64,000 nt of DNA from Peptoniphilus faecalis. Lineage in GTDB: Bacteria; Bacillota; Clostridia; Tissierellales; Peptoniphilaceae. Below the pieces are notes generated by a model. That model was not told where the DNA came from and did not search any database. It worked only from the letters and a program-made list of their open reading frames with translations. Position numbers and translations under genes: made by a program. The stretch covers positions 124,001 to 188,000 of the forward strand of contig NZ_JABDSR010000002.1 of assembly GCF_012976305.1 (NCBI RefSeq). Reading direction: 5' to 3'. Below are positions 17,959 to 26,655 of the stretch, one piece after another. Numbering within the stretch: position 1 is the stretch's first letter; each line of letters begins with the position of its first letter.

Positions 17959-18957
17959 ATGGAAATTTTAATTTTAAAAGAAAGAGATATTTTGGATGCT
18001 GTAAATATAAAAGACATTATTGAGGCAGATAAAGAGGCACTAAAAAATTATAGTGATGGAAAGTGCGATATCCCTCTTAGGACTGTAATAGACGTTGATA
18101 AGAAAAATTCTAGCACGGCAATTTTTATGCCAGGGCTTGTAGAAGATAAGAATGCCCTTGGCATAAAAATAATCGACATATATCCACAAAATATTGAAAA
18201 AGGCTTAATTACATCACCATCAACAATGATCTTAATAGATAAAGAAAATGGATTTGTAAAGGCAATTTTAGACGGAACGATTTTGACTAGACTCCGCACT
18301 GGAGCAGTCTCAGGTGCTGCTACGGAAATTTTATCAAATAAGGATGCAAATAAATTTTTGCTCATAGGAACTGGAGGACAAGCAGAAAGGCAACTTGAAG
18401 CAGTGCTATCAGTTAGAAAAATTAAAAAAGCTTATGTGTACGATTTAAATTTTGAAAGAGCAAAAGAATTTGCAAAAATCATGGAGGAAAAATTAAAAAA
18501 TTATGGTGCGGAAATTATTGCAATAGAAAATTCTGAAGAAGTAATAGGAGATGTAGATATCATCACAACTGTTACTACTTCAAAAAAACCAGTTTTTGAC
18601 GGCAGAAAAGTTAAAAAAGGCGTTCATATAAATGGAGTTGGATCTTACACACCTGATATGCAAGAAACCCCAGAAGAATTTTTAATTCGTGCCGATAAAA
18701 TTTTTACGGACACAAATGAAGGGGTATTAAAGGAGTCTGGCGATGTAATAATTCCAATTAAATCGGGAAAATTAAAAAGAGAGAAAGTTTCACATGAACT
18801 TGGAAGCTTAATTTTAAGTAGAGAAGTTGGTAGAGAAAGTGAAAAGGAAATCACTTGGTTTAAAACTGTAGGATTTGCAGGACTTGATTTAGTAGCTGCT
18901 GAAAGAATTTATGAATTAGCACTAGAAAAAGGAATTGGGACAAAAATAAAAATGTAG
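17959..18957 (+). CDS. ornithine cyclodeaminase / mu-crystallin family protein
   Basis: A 332-residue NAD(P)-binding enzyme. The Rossmann motif is LIGTGGQAERQLEAVL near residue 136. The N-terminal substrate-lysine/arginine region is seen in LTRLRTGAVSGAATE. The family includes ornithine cyclodeaminase, alanine dehydrogenase and imine reductases, so the substrate is open. Ornithine to proline would fit an amino-acid fermenter, but this is inference. It lies alone between the hgd terminator and the composite hairpin at 18969, with a TATAAT at 17893-17898 upstream. Confidence 0.82.
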   Translation: MEILILKERDILDAVNIKDIIEADKEALKNYSDGKCDIPLRTVIDVDKKNSSTAIFMPGLVEDKNALGIKIIDIYPQNIEKGLITSPSTMILIDKENGFVKAILDGTILTRLRTGAVSGAATEILSNKDANKFLLIGTGGQAERQLEAVLSVRKIKKAYVYDLNFERAKEFAKIMEEKLKNYGAEIIAIENSEEVIGDVDIITTVTTSKKPVFDGRKVKKGVHINGVGSYTPDMQETPEEFLIRADKIFTDTNEGVLKESGDVIIPIKSGKLKREKVSHELGSLILSREVGRESEKEITWFKTVGFAGLDLVAAERIYELALEKGIGTKIKM

Positions 18958-18968
18958 TTTTAAAATTT

Positions 18969-19079
18969 AATTTAAAATAAAAGAACTGCCACAGTTTGAA
19001 CGGACCCCAAAAGTTGGACTAAAAAACCAACTTAAGGAGGTCACCACAGTTCAGTGTGACAGCTCTTTTATTTTAAAAC
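18969..19079. repeat. IS3-end-like hairpin repeat, copy 1 (composite bidirectional hairpin)
   Basis: A long imperfect palindrome between two convergent genes. The outermost arms TTTAAAATAAAAGA and its complement TCTTTTATTTTAAA match over 14 bp. Further in, arms CTGCCACA and TGTGACAG continue the stem with mismatches. The centre holds the core ACCCCAAAAGTTGGACT, then CCAACTTAAGGAGGTC, shared with the copies at 30734 and 34449. Most likely it terminates both genes. The core resembles terminal inverted repeats of IS3-family elements, but no transposase is present. Confidence 0.65.
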
Positions 19080-19115
19080 TGATATTTTTAAAGCAAGAGT
19101 TAAAGATAAATTTTA

Positions 19116-19709
19116 TTATACTCTTTTAACAACAGTATTTTCTTCGAATGCTCTTTCGTCAAATTTTTCCATATCAGCTGGTACTTCTACTTCCATTATA
19201 TTATTTTTTCTGAAAGCATACATGTCAATTTCCTTGATATTTTTAGGTAATTTAATTTCTTCAAGTTTGTTTTTGTAGAAAGCACTTACGCCAATAAATT
19301 CAACTGAATCAGGAATTTCAATTTCTCCAATTTCATTTAGAGAAAAAGCATTATCGCCAATGTATTCTAAATTTTTAGGTAATTTAACATCAGTCAATTT
19401 GTTTCTATAAAATACAAAAGCATCAAGTTTTTTAACTGAATCAGGAATTTCTACTTCAGTTAAATTATTAACTCCAAAAGCTTCATATTGAATTTCTTCA
19501 ACAGTATCTGGAATTACAATAGAATTAAGCTTTCTTCTGAAAAAGCATTGCTCTCCTATAACTCTAATTTTAGTTCCATCTGGTCCTTCTGTAGGCACTA
19601 CCATATCAAATAATTCTTCATTTTTGATCTTGTCTTTGCCCTTTCTCGTCATGCCCTTAAGCACATCGCCATCAAATATAAAATCGTCAAACTCCCAAGG
19701 TTTTTCCAT
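19116..19709 (-). CDS. leucine-rich repeat protein, BspA-like (LRR_5)
   Basis: A 197-residue protein made of about five 23-residue repeats. Each has the form IEIPDSVxxIxxxAFxxNxL, the signature of BspA/Treponema-type leucine-rich repeats. It has no signal peptide or membrane segment, which is unusual because many BspA-like proteins are surface exposed. A purine-rich site with five G residues precedes the start. Function is unknown; protein-protein binding is the usual role of such repeats. A TATAAT on the minus strand (19748-19753) is a likely -10 box. Confidence 0.82.
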   Translation of the reverse strand: MEKPWEFDDFIFDGDVLKGMTRKGKDKIKNEELFDMVVPTEGPDGTKIRVIGEQCFFRRKLNSIVIPDTVEEIQYEAFGVNNLTEVEIPDSVKKLDAFVFYRNKLTDVKLPKNLEYIGDNAFSLNEIGEIEIPDSVEFIGVSAFYKNKLEEIKLPKNIKEIDMYAFRKNNIMEVEVPADMEKFDERAFEENTVVKRV

Positions 19710-19985
19710 AATATGTATCCCCCTCTACATAAATTTTTCTTAATTATATTATAACATAGTGGCGAGAATTTATAAAGGAAGGTTGTAAAATAGAGAAAGG
19801 ATGAACATTTTTCATAAATAAAAAGAAGTTTTTTACTAAAAGATTGAATTAAATAAAATTTGTTACTAAATATAAATAATAGATTGTTTATTGGGTAATA
19901 TATCTTATATAAGAAGAAATTAAATTTAATTTGTGTCAAGAAAATGTAAAATTTAAAATATTTTTAAGGAAAAGGTAGTCATAAT
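19710..19985. other. divergent intergenic region
   Basis: About 275 bp between the minus-strand repeat protein and the plus-strand promoter. It is very AT-rich, with a minus-strand -10 candidate (19748-19753) near the left side. No further gene or RNA structure is recognised. Confidence 0.4.
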
Positions 19986-20014
19986 TTGACTATATAAAAA
20001 AATGTCGTTATAAT
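19986..20014 (+). promoter_or_regulatory. promoter of the PhaE-like gene
   Basis: TTGACT (19986-19991) and TATAAT (20009-20014) spaced by 17 bp, about 55 bp before the start codon. Confidence 0.7.
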
Positions 20015-20069
20015 TTATCTAAGTAAAATATTAAGATAATAGTGGAATAGTGTTTAAAAGGAGGAAAAA

Positions 20070-21287
20070 ATGGAAAACAAAAATTTTTTTGAAGAAATAG
20101 TGGATATGCAAAAAAATATTTTTGAAAATCAAAAGGAAGCTTATAACAAATTTATGGAATCTTTTAAGTTCGGAGACTTCAAGCCCTTTGGTACGAATAT
20201 GTTTGTAAATAATTTTAAAAATCCAATGGAATTTTTCAATAATTATAAGGAAATGAATGAGAAGTTTGAAAAAAATTTTAAAGAATTCTTTTCAAAAGTG
20301 CCGGGATATGAAGATTCACTGGAAAATTACAAGAAAAACATGGAATTTTTGAATAAACTTTACTTTGCTTACGACGATTTTTACAGAGATTTTGATCTTG
20401 TGGCTGCACAAAATAAACTAATTGAATTGTTTAAATTATATAGCGATGAATTAGTTGAAATGTCCAAAAAATATTTTTATAAATTAATTCCAGATAGTTA
20501 TTACAGAATTCTTGAAAACTTTAATTTCGAAAAATTCATTAAACCAGTTATTGAAAATTCAAAGAGATCTATTGATTTTTATGAAAATGCCATAAAAAAC
20601 AGACCAGAACTTTTAATTGCAGATGTAAGAGATTTTTATCAAGGAATTTTAGACAAAATCTTTGAAATGCCAACTATTGGTGTAAGCTCTGAAGAAAAGG
20701 AAAAGTCAAAGAGGGAATTACAAAATTATATTGACCTTGAACTTAAACTTTTAGAATTTAACTTATTCCTTGAAAAGAAAAATCAAGAAACAGCATTGAA
20801 GGCACAAAGAACTTATATAGATGGACTTGAAACTGAAGCTTCATTAGAGGATTTTGCAGATTTTTACAATTTCTATATTAACAATTTTGAAAAAGCTTAT
20901 AAAGAACTTGTTAATTCAGAAGAATACAAGGAAAAAGCACAAGAAATTTTAGATATAGTTGAAAAGAACAAAGAAGCTTATAAGGAAAGACTTGTTGAAA
21001 AATTAGCAGATCTTCCAATTGTTACTGAAAAGGACGCAGAAAATTTAACTAGTGAAGTTGAAGGACTTACTAAGAAATTTGACGATGAAAAAAGAGCAAA
21101 AACAAACCTAGAAAGAAAAGTTACTAAGATTAAAACAGATTCTGAAAAAGAAATTAAAGCTCTTAAAGAAGAAGTAGAAAAATTAAAAGAAGAAAACGCA
21201 AAGAAAAAAGTGGAAGCTGATGAAGCAGTTAAAAAAGAAATCGAAGAATTGAAGAAAGAAATAGCTGCTCTTAAAAAAACTAAGTAA
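20070..21287 (+). CDS. PhaE/phasin-like coiled-coil protein
   Basis: A 405-residue hydrophilic, helical protein. It opens with amphipathic helices rich in Phe, Met and Asn (FFEEIVDMQKNIFENQKEAY). Near residues 270-330 it has a segment of the form FYNFYINNFEKAY, NSEEYKEKAQEILD and LPIVTEKDAENL. This resembles the C-terminal part of class III polyhydroxyalkanoate synthase subunit PhaE (PHA_synth_III_E). The last 90 residues are a Lys/Glu coiled coil. No phaC is in the window. It is monocistronic, with a good promoter and terminator. It could be a granule-surface protein or an unrelated helical scaffold; the family call is by pattern only. Confidence 0.5.
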   Translation: MENKNFFEEIVDMQKNIFENQKEAYNKFMESFKFGDFKPFGTNMFVNNFKNPMEFFNNYKEMNEKFEKNFKEFFSKVPGYEDSLENYKKNMEFLNKLYFAYDDFYRDFDLVAAQNKLIELFKLYSDELVEMSKKYFYKLIPDSYYRILENFNFEKFIKPVIENSKRSIDFYENAIKNRPELLIADVRDFYQGILDKIFEMPTIGVSSEEKEKSKRELQNYIDLELKLLEFNLFLEKKNQETALKAQRTYIDGLETEASLEDFADFYNFYINNFEKAYKELVNSEEYKEKAQEILDIVEKNKEAYKERLVEKLADLPIVTEKDAENLTSEVEGLTKKFDDEKRAKTNLERKVTKIKTDSEKEIKALKEEVEKLKEENAKKKVEADEAVKKEIEELKKEIAALKKTK

Positions 21288-21327
21288 AATAATCAGTAAA
21301 ATAATCAAATAGAAAAAATCTTCTCCT

Positions 21328-21362
21328 AAAAAGTCTGTGGAATAATTCTGCAGACTTTTTTT
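21328..21362 (+). terminator. intrinsic terminator after the PhaE-like gene
   Basis: A 10-bp perfect stem (21328-21337 with 21351-21360) with a T-run reaching 21362. Confidence 0.85.
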
Positions 21363-21407
21363 ATTTCTATTTTTACAATATTTTTATCGAAAAACAACAA
21401 ATATTTA

Positions 21408-21436
21408 TTGTAAAACATAAAACACCATGATATACT
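21408..21436 (+). promoter_or_regulatory. promoter of the DUF2975-XRE unit
   Basis: TTGTAA (21408-21413) and TATACT (21431-21436) with a 17-bp spacer, 20 bp upstream of the gene start. Confidence 0.5.
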
Positions 21437-21456
21437 TATGACAAAGGGAGGTAATT

Positions 21457-21927
21457 ATGAAATCGCTTAGAGTTAAATTTATAGAATTACTTTTAATTAT
21501 TGCAATTGTAATTTTGACTATGGCATCCTATGGAATTTTTAAATTTGCAAAGCTAATGGGACAAATATATCCCATGTTTATGAACATGAAATATCCCATG
21601 TTATTTTTGTGCGAAGGGATAATTTTGGCATTAATTATTGCAATTTTATTTGGACTTTTTGCTCTAAAAAAGTATGAGAGGAATAGTGTTTTTGAAAAGG
21701 GAACACTATTTGACCTCCAAGTTATCGCTTTATGTTTTATTGGAATTTTTTTCCTTTCAATTCTTTCGATAGTTTACACGAATTTTAACCTAGATGGCTC
21801 GATCACAAATTTAATTTTCATTGGTTGTGGGACTTTATCCATGTTAATTGCACAAATTTTTCTCCTTTTATGTGATCTGATAAAAGAAGGTATTGTCTTA
21901 AAAGAAGAAAATGATCTTACGATTTGA
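21457..21927 (+). CDS. DUF2975 family membrane protein
   Basis: A 156-residue protein with four predicted transmembrane helices, at about 9-28, 46-69, 87-107 and 117-143. The layout and the XRE regulator directly behind it match the frequent DUF2975/YozG-type pair in Firmicutes. Function is unknown. AGGGAGG precedes the ATG. Translation is likely coupled to the next gene, eight bases away. Confidence 0.75.
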   Translation: MKSLRVKFIELLLIIAIVILTMASYGIFKFAKLMGQIYPMFMNMKYPMLFLCEGIILALIIAILFGLFALKKYERNSVFEKGTLFDLQVIALCFIGIFFLSILSIVYTNFNLDGSITNLIFIGCGTLSMLIAQIFLLLCDLIKEGIVLKEENDLTI

Positions 21928-21935
21928 GGTGAATC

Positions 21936-22154
21936 ATGGGTAAAATAGTTGTTGATTTAGATGTTGAACTTGCAAAAAATAAAATGACTCTAACAGAATT
22001 ATCTGATCGTATAGGTATAACTATTGCAAATTTATCTATTTTAAAGACGAATAAGGCAAAGGCAATAAGATTTTCCACTCTTTCAGAAATTTGTAGAGTT
22101 TTAAATTGTGAAGTTGGCGATATTTTAAGGTATCAAGGTGATAAAGATGAGTGA
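21936..22154 (+). CDS. small XRE-family DNA-binding protein (YozG-like)
   Basis: A 72-residue Cro/C1-type helix-turn-helix protein. The HTH is in MTLTELSDRIGITIANLSILKTNK, and the C-terminal VLNCEVGDILRY ending is typical of the YozG/YgzD group. Such regulators usually pair with a DUF2975 membrane protein, as here. The following gene starts within its last codons. Confidence 0.88.
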   Translation: MGKIVVDLDVELAKNKMTLTELSDRIGITIANLSILKTNKAKAIRFSTLSEICRVLNCEVGDILRYQGDKDE

Positions 22155-22617
22155 TAAAAGGTTTAAAAGAGTTTTGATTTTAATCTTTGTGATTTTTCTC
22201 GGATTAATTCCTGTTTTATTTTTATTTTCCGACAATAGAGAACAGTCTGTGAAAGAAGTGGAAAATGAGTTTAAAATAAAATTTCCACCTAGCGTAAAAA
22301 GAATTAGAGAACTTAAAAAGGAACCGAGTTTTCACGGAGATGGCGAAGCTGCAATTTTATTTTCTGTAGATAAAAATGATATTGATAAAATAAAAAGTGA
22401 ACTGAAAGATTGTAAAGTTGAAGGGGAGGTCGAAAAAATTGATGCGATAGAAACTTGTTATAATAGTGTTAAGAGGAGAGGATTTGATACTTCCATAGAT
22501 TTAAGTAATGAAAAATATTTTAAGTCAACTAATAATACTAATCCATATGGAAATTACATCGTCCTTGTAATCGACAATGAGAAGTGCGAGATTTTATTTT
22601 TAAAAGGGGATACTTGA
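22147..22617 (+). CDS. hypothetical membrane-anchored protein
   Basis: A 156-residue protein with a single N-terminal membrane anchor (about residues 8-26, VLILIFVIFLGLIPVLFLF) and a hydrophilic extracytoplasmic domain. The family is not recognised. ATG 22147 follows AAGGTG and overlaps the end of the XRE gene by eight bases. It is probably the third gene of the DUF2975-XRE unit and ends at a terminator. Confidence 0.7.
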   Translation: MSDKRFKRVLILIFVIFLGLIPVLFLFSDNREQSVKEVENEFKIKFPPSVKRIRELKKEPSFHGDGEAAILFSVDKNDIDKIKSELKDCKVEGEVEKIDAIETCYNSVKRRGFDTSIDLSNEKYFKSTNNTNPYGNYIVLVIDNEKCEILFLKGDT

Positions 22618-22620
22618 TAA

Positions 22621-22642
22621 AAAAGACCGACATGGTCTTTTT
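22621..22642 (+). terminator. intrinsic terminator
   Basis: An 8-bp stem (22621-22628 with 22634-22641), a 5-nt loop and a T-run, directly behind the stop codon of the membrane-anchored protein. Confidence 0.8.
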
Positions 22643-22810
22643 ATTTTTATAAGTTTACATTTTAACAAAAATTTTTCCACAGTGTAAAACATCGTTAAAA
22701 AATAATCTATTATTAAAATATAAGCATTATGCGTTTTAAATTAATTATGAGGGGTATTTTTTATATGTAAGCTTTTTATGATGTATTAAATTAAAAGTAA
22801 GGAGTGTATT

Positions 22811-24295
22811 ATGAGTAAACCAAAAATTAATTTAGATAAAAAATATGGACTATTTATTGGTGGAGAATTTGTCCAAGGAGAAAGTGGAGAAATGCTTGAT
22901 GTATATTGTCCAGCTGATGGTGAACTTTTATCAAGCATTACACAAGCATCTGAAAAGGATGTTGACAATGCAGTTGAAGCTGCTTGGGAAGGGTTCAAAG
23001 AGTATAAGAAGACTAATAGATATGAAAGAGCAAAAATTTTAAACAAAATTGCAGATATAATTGATGAAAATGCTGAACATCTTGCAATGGTTGAGACATT
23101 AGACAATGGCAAGCCAATTAGAGAAACTCGAAATATAGATATTCCACTAGCATCTGAACACTTTAGATATTTTGCAGGTGCAATTTTAGCGGAAGAGGGA
23201 ACTGCAAATGCAATTGATGAAAACACGCTTTCAATAGTTCTTCGTGAGCCACTTGGAGTTGTAGGTCAGATTATTCCATGGAATTTTCCATTCTTGATGG
23301 CAGCGTGGAAATTATCCCCAGCTCTTGCAGCGGGAGATGCAGTTGTAATTAAACCATCTTCAACAACTTCACTTTCACTTCTTGAGTTAATGAAGTTAAT
23401 TAAAGATGTTGTGCCAAAGGGAGTTATAAATGTTATAACTGGCTCTGGTTCAAAATCTGGCGAATATTTGCAACATCACAAGGGACTTTCTAAACTTGCT
23501 TTTACTGGTTCAACTGAAGTTGGATACAAAATTGCAAGTGCCGCAGCAGATGGATTAATTCCTGCAACATTAGAGCTTGGTGGAAAATCAGCAAATATCT
23601 TTTTTGATGATTGCGACATGGATCTTGCAATAGATGGACTTGCTATGGGAATTTTGTTTAATCAAGGTCAAGTATGTTGTGCAGGTTCAAGAGTTTTTGT
23701 TCACGAAAATATTTACGATGAATTTATTGAAAGGGCAATTAAAAAGTTTGAAAATATTAAAGTTGGACTTCCTTGGGAAGAAGATACTCAAGTTGGTGCA
23801 CAAGTAAATAAAGCTCAAATTGAAAAAGTTTTAGGCTATGTTGAAATTGCTAAGAAAGAAGGCGCAACAATTGCTGTTGGTGGCGAAAGGGCTACAAAGA
23901 ATGGTACAGAAAAGGGATACTTTACAATGCCAACTCTTATAACAAATGCAAGTAATGATATGAAAGTTGCAAGAGAAGAAATTTTTGGACCAGTTGCTGT
24001 TGTAATTAAATTTAAAGATGAAGATGAAGTTATAAAAATGGCAAATGATTCAGAGTATGGTCTTGCAGGTGCTGTTTGGACTAAGGACATCAATAGGGCA
24101 ATTAGGGTTGCTAGAGGAATTGAAACTGGAAGAATGTGGGTTAACACTTATAACCAACTTCCTGCAGGAGCACCTTTTGGTGGATATAAAAAATCTGGCA
24201 TAGGTAGAGAAACCCATAAGATGATGCTTGATGCTTATTCACAAGTTAAAAATATTTTCATAAATATTTCTGAAAAGCCATCAGGACTTTATTAA
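22811..24295 (+). CDS. NAD(P)-dependent aldehyde dehydrogenase
   Basis: A 494-residue ALDH-superfamily enzyme that oxidises aldehydes to acids. The general base Glu256 is in LELGGKS and the catalytic Cys289 in GQVCCAGSR. The cofactor loop FTGSTEVG and the PWNFP motif are intact. AAGGAGTG precedes the ATG. It is monocistronic, with a terminator downstream. Substrate is not predictable. In anaerobes such soluble ALDHs detoxify aldehydes or act in amino-acid breakdown. Confidence 0.93.
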   Translation: MSKPKINLDKKYGLFIGGEFVQGESGEMLDVYCPADGELLSSITQASEKDVDNAVEAAWEGFKEYKKTNRYERAKILNKIADIIDENAEHLAMVETLDNGKPIRETRNIDIPLASEHFRYFAGAILAEEGTANAIDENTLSIVLREPLGVVGQIIPWNFPFLMAAWKLSPALAAGDAVVIKPSSTTSLSLLELMKLIKDVVPKGVINVITGSGSKSGEYLQHHKGLSKLAFTGSTEVGYKIASAAADGLIPATLELGGKSANIFFDDCDMDLAIDGLAMGILFNQGQVCCAGSRVFVHENIYDEFIERAIKKFENIKVGLPWEEDTQVGAQVNKAQIEKVLGYVEIAKKEGATIAVGGERATKNGTEKGYFTMPTLITNASNDMKVAREEIFGPVAVVIKFKDEDEVIKMANDSEYGLAGAVWTKDINRAIRVARGIETGRMWVNTYNQLPAGAPFGGYKKSGIGRETHKMMLDAYSQVKNIFINISEKPSGLY

Positions 24296-24317
24296 TACAA
24301 AATAAAAAGTAAAATAT

Positions 24318-24351
24318 AAAAGGGGCTAGTAGTCTAAACTATAGCCCTTTT
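24318..24351. terminator. bidirectional terminator between aldehyde dehydrogenase and gltS remnant
   Basis: A 10-bp stem with one bulged G (24318-24328 with 24342-24351), flanked by A-runs on one side and T-runs on the other. It can serve both convergent units. Confidence 0.75.
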
Positions 24352-24390
24352 AAAATGTTTTAATTTAATTTTATAAATATAATTCTTTAA

Positions 24391-25086
24391 TTACATACCT
24401 GCACCCATTTTTGTAGCTATGTCTAAGAAAGTAGTAATAATAATGGCATTAGATAAGTTACTTATAAATCCACCTATTACTGGTACTACAAAGAATGCTA
24501 GCCTTGAATATCTATATTTGTCGCAAACAGTTTTCATCGTAGTCATAGATACGGGAACTGCACCAAGGCCAAAGCCTAAGTGACCTACTGCCATAACTGC
24601 AGCATCGTAGTTTTTACCAAGTAATCTAAATGTTAAGAAGTAAATAAATATTAGTATTAGGATAACTTGTGCAATTAGTAGAACCATTAATTGTGGACCT
24701 AAATCTGCAAGTTGCCATAACTTCATAGTTACAATTGACATTGATACGAAAAGAGCTAGAGAAAAATCTCCAACTGTATCAATTGCTTCTAGCAAGCTAT
24801 CATTAACTCTATGGCTTTTATCTAGAAACAATCTCACTAGTATTCCCCCGAGCATACAACAAACATGTATAGGAATATTCACACTTGTTTGTTTAAGTGC
24901 TAAGAAGAATAATTGTCCAATACCGCATGCAAGTACTAATAGATTTACAGCTGATATAATATGATTTTTTTTCATAAAAAGTTCCTTTGCAGTATCAACT
25001 ATTGATCCAGTTTTAGTTTCAGTTTCTTGCCAATTAAGGTTAAATTTTTTAACGAAGAAATTACCAACGGGTCCTCCAAAAGAAAT
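24391..25086 (-). pseudogene. gltS: truncated sodium/glutamate symporter (gltS remnant)
   Basis: The minus-strand frame, open from 25086 down to the stop at 24391, encodes only the C-terminal half (about 230 of 400 residues) of a GltS-type Na+/glutamate symporter. Seen are the reentrant segment GGPVGNFF, five or six helices and GHLGFGLGAVPVSMTTMK. An in-frame TAA lies at 25087-25089 and no start codon precedes the conserved GGP segment. The first ATG (24975) is deep inside. The N-terminal half is absent from the DNA to the right, where hisS begins. A remnant is the simplest reading. Confidence 0.75.
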
Positions 25087-25232
25087 TTATATTTAGATTT
25101 TGTAATTAAGGATTATACATATATTAATGAAACACACTTTTCTTTAATAATTAACAAAAGTACAAAAAGCAAAGATTATGTGATAAAATAAAAATTATAA
25201 GAAATACTAATAATAAAAAGAGGAGTGATATC

Positions 25233-26540
25233 ATGAGTATAGTTAAACCTTCAACCCTTCCGGGATTTATGGAACTACTCCCAAAGGATCAAATGCTTTT
25301 TAACGAGATGAGAGATATAATAAGAGAAAATTTTGAAAAACATGGTTTTTTGCCAATAGACACGCCAGTTATAGAAAAATCTGAAGTTCTACTAGCAAAG
25401 GGTGGCGGAGAAACTGAAAAACAAATTTATAGATTTAGCAAGGGCGACACTGACATGAGCCTTAGATTTGATCTAACAGTCCCATTAGCGAGATACACCG
25501 CAGAACACATGAACGACCTATCCTTTCCCTTTAAAAGATATCAAATAGGAAAGGTGTATAGAGGTGAAAAAGCTCAAAAGGGACGTTTTAGAGAGTTTTA
25601 CCAATGCGATATTGATACAATTGGAATGGGAGAGCTTTCTCTTGTAAATGATGCAGAATTTCCAGTTGTAATATATCATACATTTAAGGATTTAGGATTT
25701 ACTGATTTTACAATTCACATCAATAATAGAAAGATTTTAAAGGGCTTTTTTGCTTCTCTTGGCATTGAAGACTCAATGAATGTTTTAAGAGTTGTAGATA
25801 AAATCGACAAAATTGGCGAAGAAAATGTCTTATCTGAACTTACAGAACTTGGCGTGGAGAAAAAATCCGGCGAAAAAATTTTAGATTTTATAAAAATTAG
25901 GGGAAGCGTAGACGACATTATTAAATCATTAGAAGACTTAAAGATTGAAAATGAAATTTTTCTTGAAGGGCTTGACGAAATAACACAAGTAATTGGTTAT
26001 ATGAGGGATTTTGGAATTGATGAAGATTGTTTTGACATTGATTTAAAAATTGCAAGGGGATTAGATTATTACACTGGCACAGTTTATGAAACTACCCTTG
26101 ATAATTATCCAAATATTGGATCAGTTTGTTCTGGTGGAAGATATGAAGACCTTGCAAGTTACTACACAGATAAAGTTCTTCCTGGAGTTGGACTTTCCAT
26201 TGGGCTTTCAAGACTTTTCTATCAATTAAATGAAGCAAAAATTATTTCTAGTGAAGAAAAATCTCTAGTGGATCTTTTAATAATTCCAATGGACGACTGT
26301 ATACATGAGGGAATAAAATTACTCAGTGAATTAAGGGAAAAGGGACTAAAAGTTTCTGTATACACAGAATTTGCAAAGTTAAAGAAAAAATTCAAGTACG
26401 CCGATCAAACTAAGGTCGATTATGTAATTGTCCTTGGCGAAGAGGAAGTAAAGAGTAGAAGATACAGTTTAAAAAATATGAAGAGCGGAGATCAAGTTGA
26501 AGTTTCCTTTGATGAACTAGTTGAAAAATTTAAAAATTAA
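25233..26540 (+). CDS. hisS: histidyl-tRNA synthetase
   Basis: A 435-residue class II synthetase. Motif 2 is in KRYQIGKVYRGEKAQKGRFREFYQ, the histidine-specific motifs are RGLDYYTGTVYE and SVCSGGRYEDL, and motif 3 is GVGLSIGLSRL. The C-terminal anticodon-binding domain covers about residues 335-430, which argues against the shorter HisZ paralogue. GAGGAGTG precedes the ATG. No T-box is visible upstream. A terminator follows, so the gene is probably monocistronic. Confidence 0.95.
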   Translation: MSIVKPSTLPGFMELLPKDQMLFNEMRDIIRENFEKHGFLPIDTPVIEKSEVLLAKGGGETEKQIYRFSKGDTDMSLRFDLTVPLARYTAEHMNDLSFPFKRYQIGKVYRGEKAQKGRFREFYQCDIDTIGMGELSLVNDAEFPVVIYHTFKDLGFTDFTIHINNRKILKGFFASLGIEDSMNVLRVVDKIDKIGEENVLSELTELGVEKKSGEKILDFIKIRGSVDDIIKSLEDLKIENEIFLEGLDEITQVIGYMRDFGIDEDCFDIDLKIARGLDYYTGTVYETTLDNYPNIGSVCSGGRYEDLASYYTDKVLPGVGLSIGLSRLFYQLNEAKIISSEEKSLVDLLIIPMDDCIHEGIKLLSELREKGLKVSVYTEFAKLKKKFKYADQTKVDYVIVLGEEEVKSRRYSLKNMKSGDQVEVSFDELVEKFKN

Positions 26541-26583
26541 TAGGGACTAATTTTAATAGAATCCCAAATTATACAAGAAAAGC

Positions 26584-26608
26584 TGCAACTTTTGTTGCAC
26601 TTTTTTTT
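26584..26608 (+). terminator. intrinsic terminator after hisS
   Basis: A 6-bp stem (26584-26589 with 26594-26599), TTTT loop and eight T residues. Confidence 0.8.
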
Positions 26609-26655
26609 ATTTAAGATTAAAATAGGATAGAAGTTTGAAGAAATGAGATGAGATT

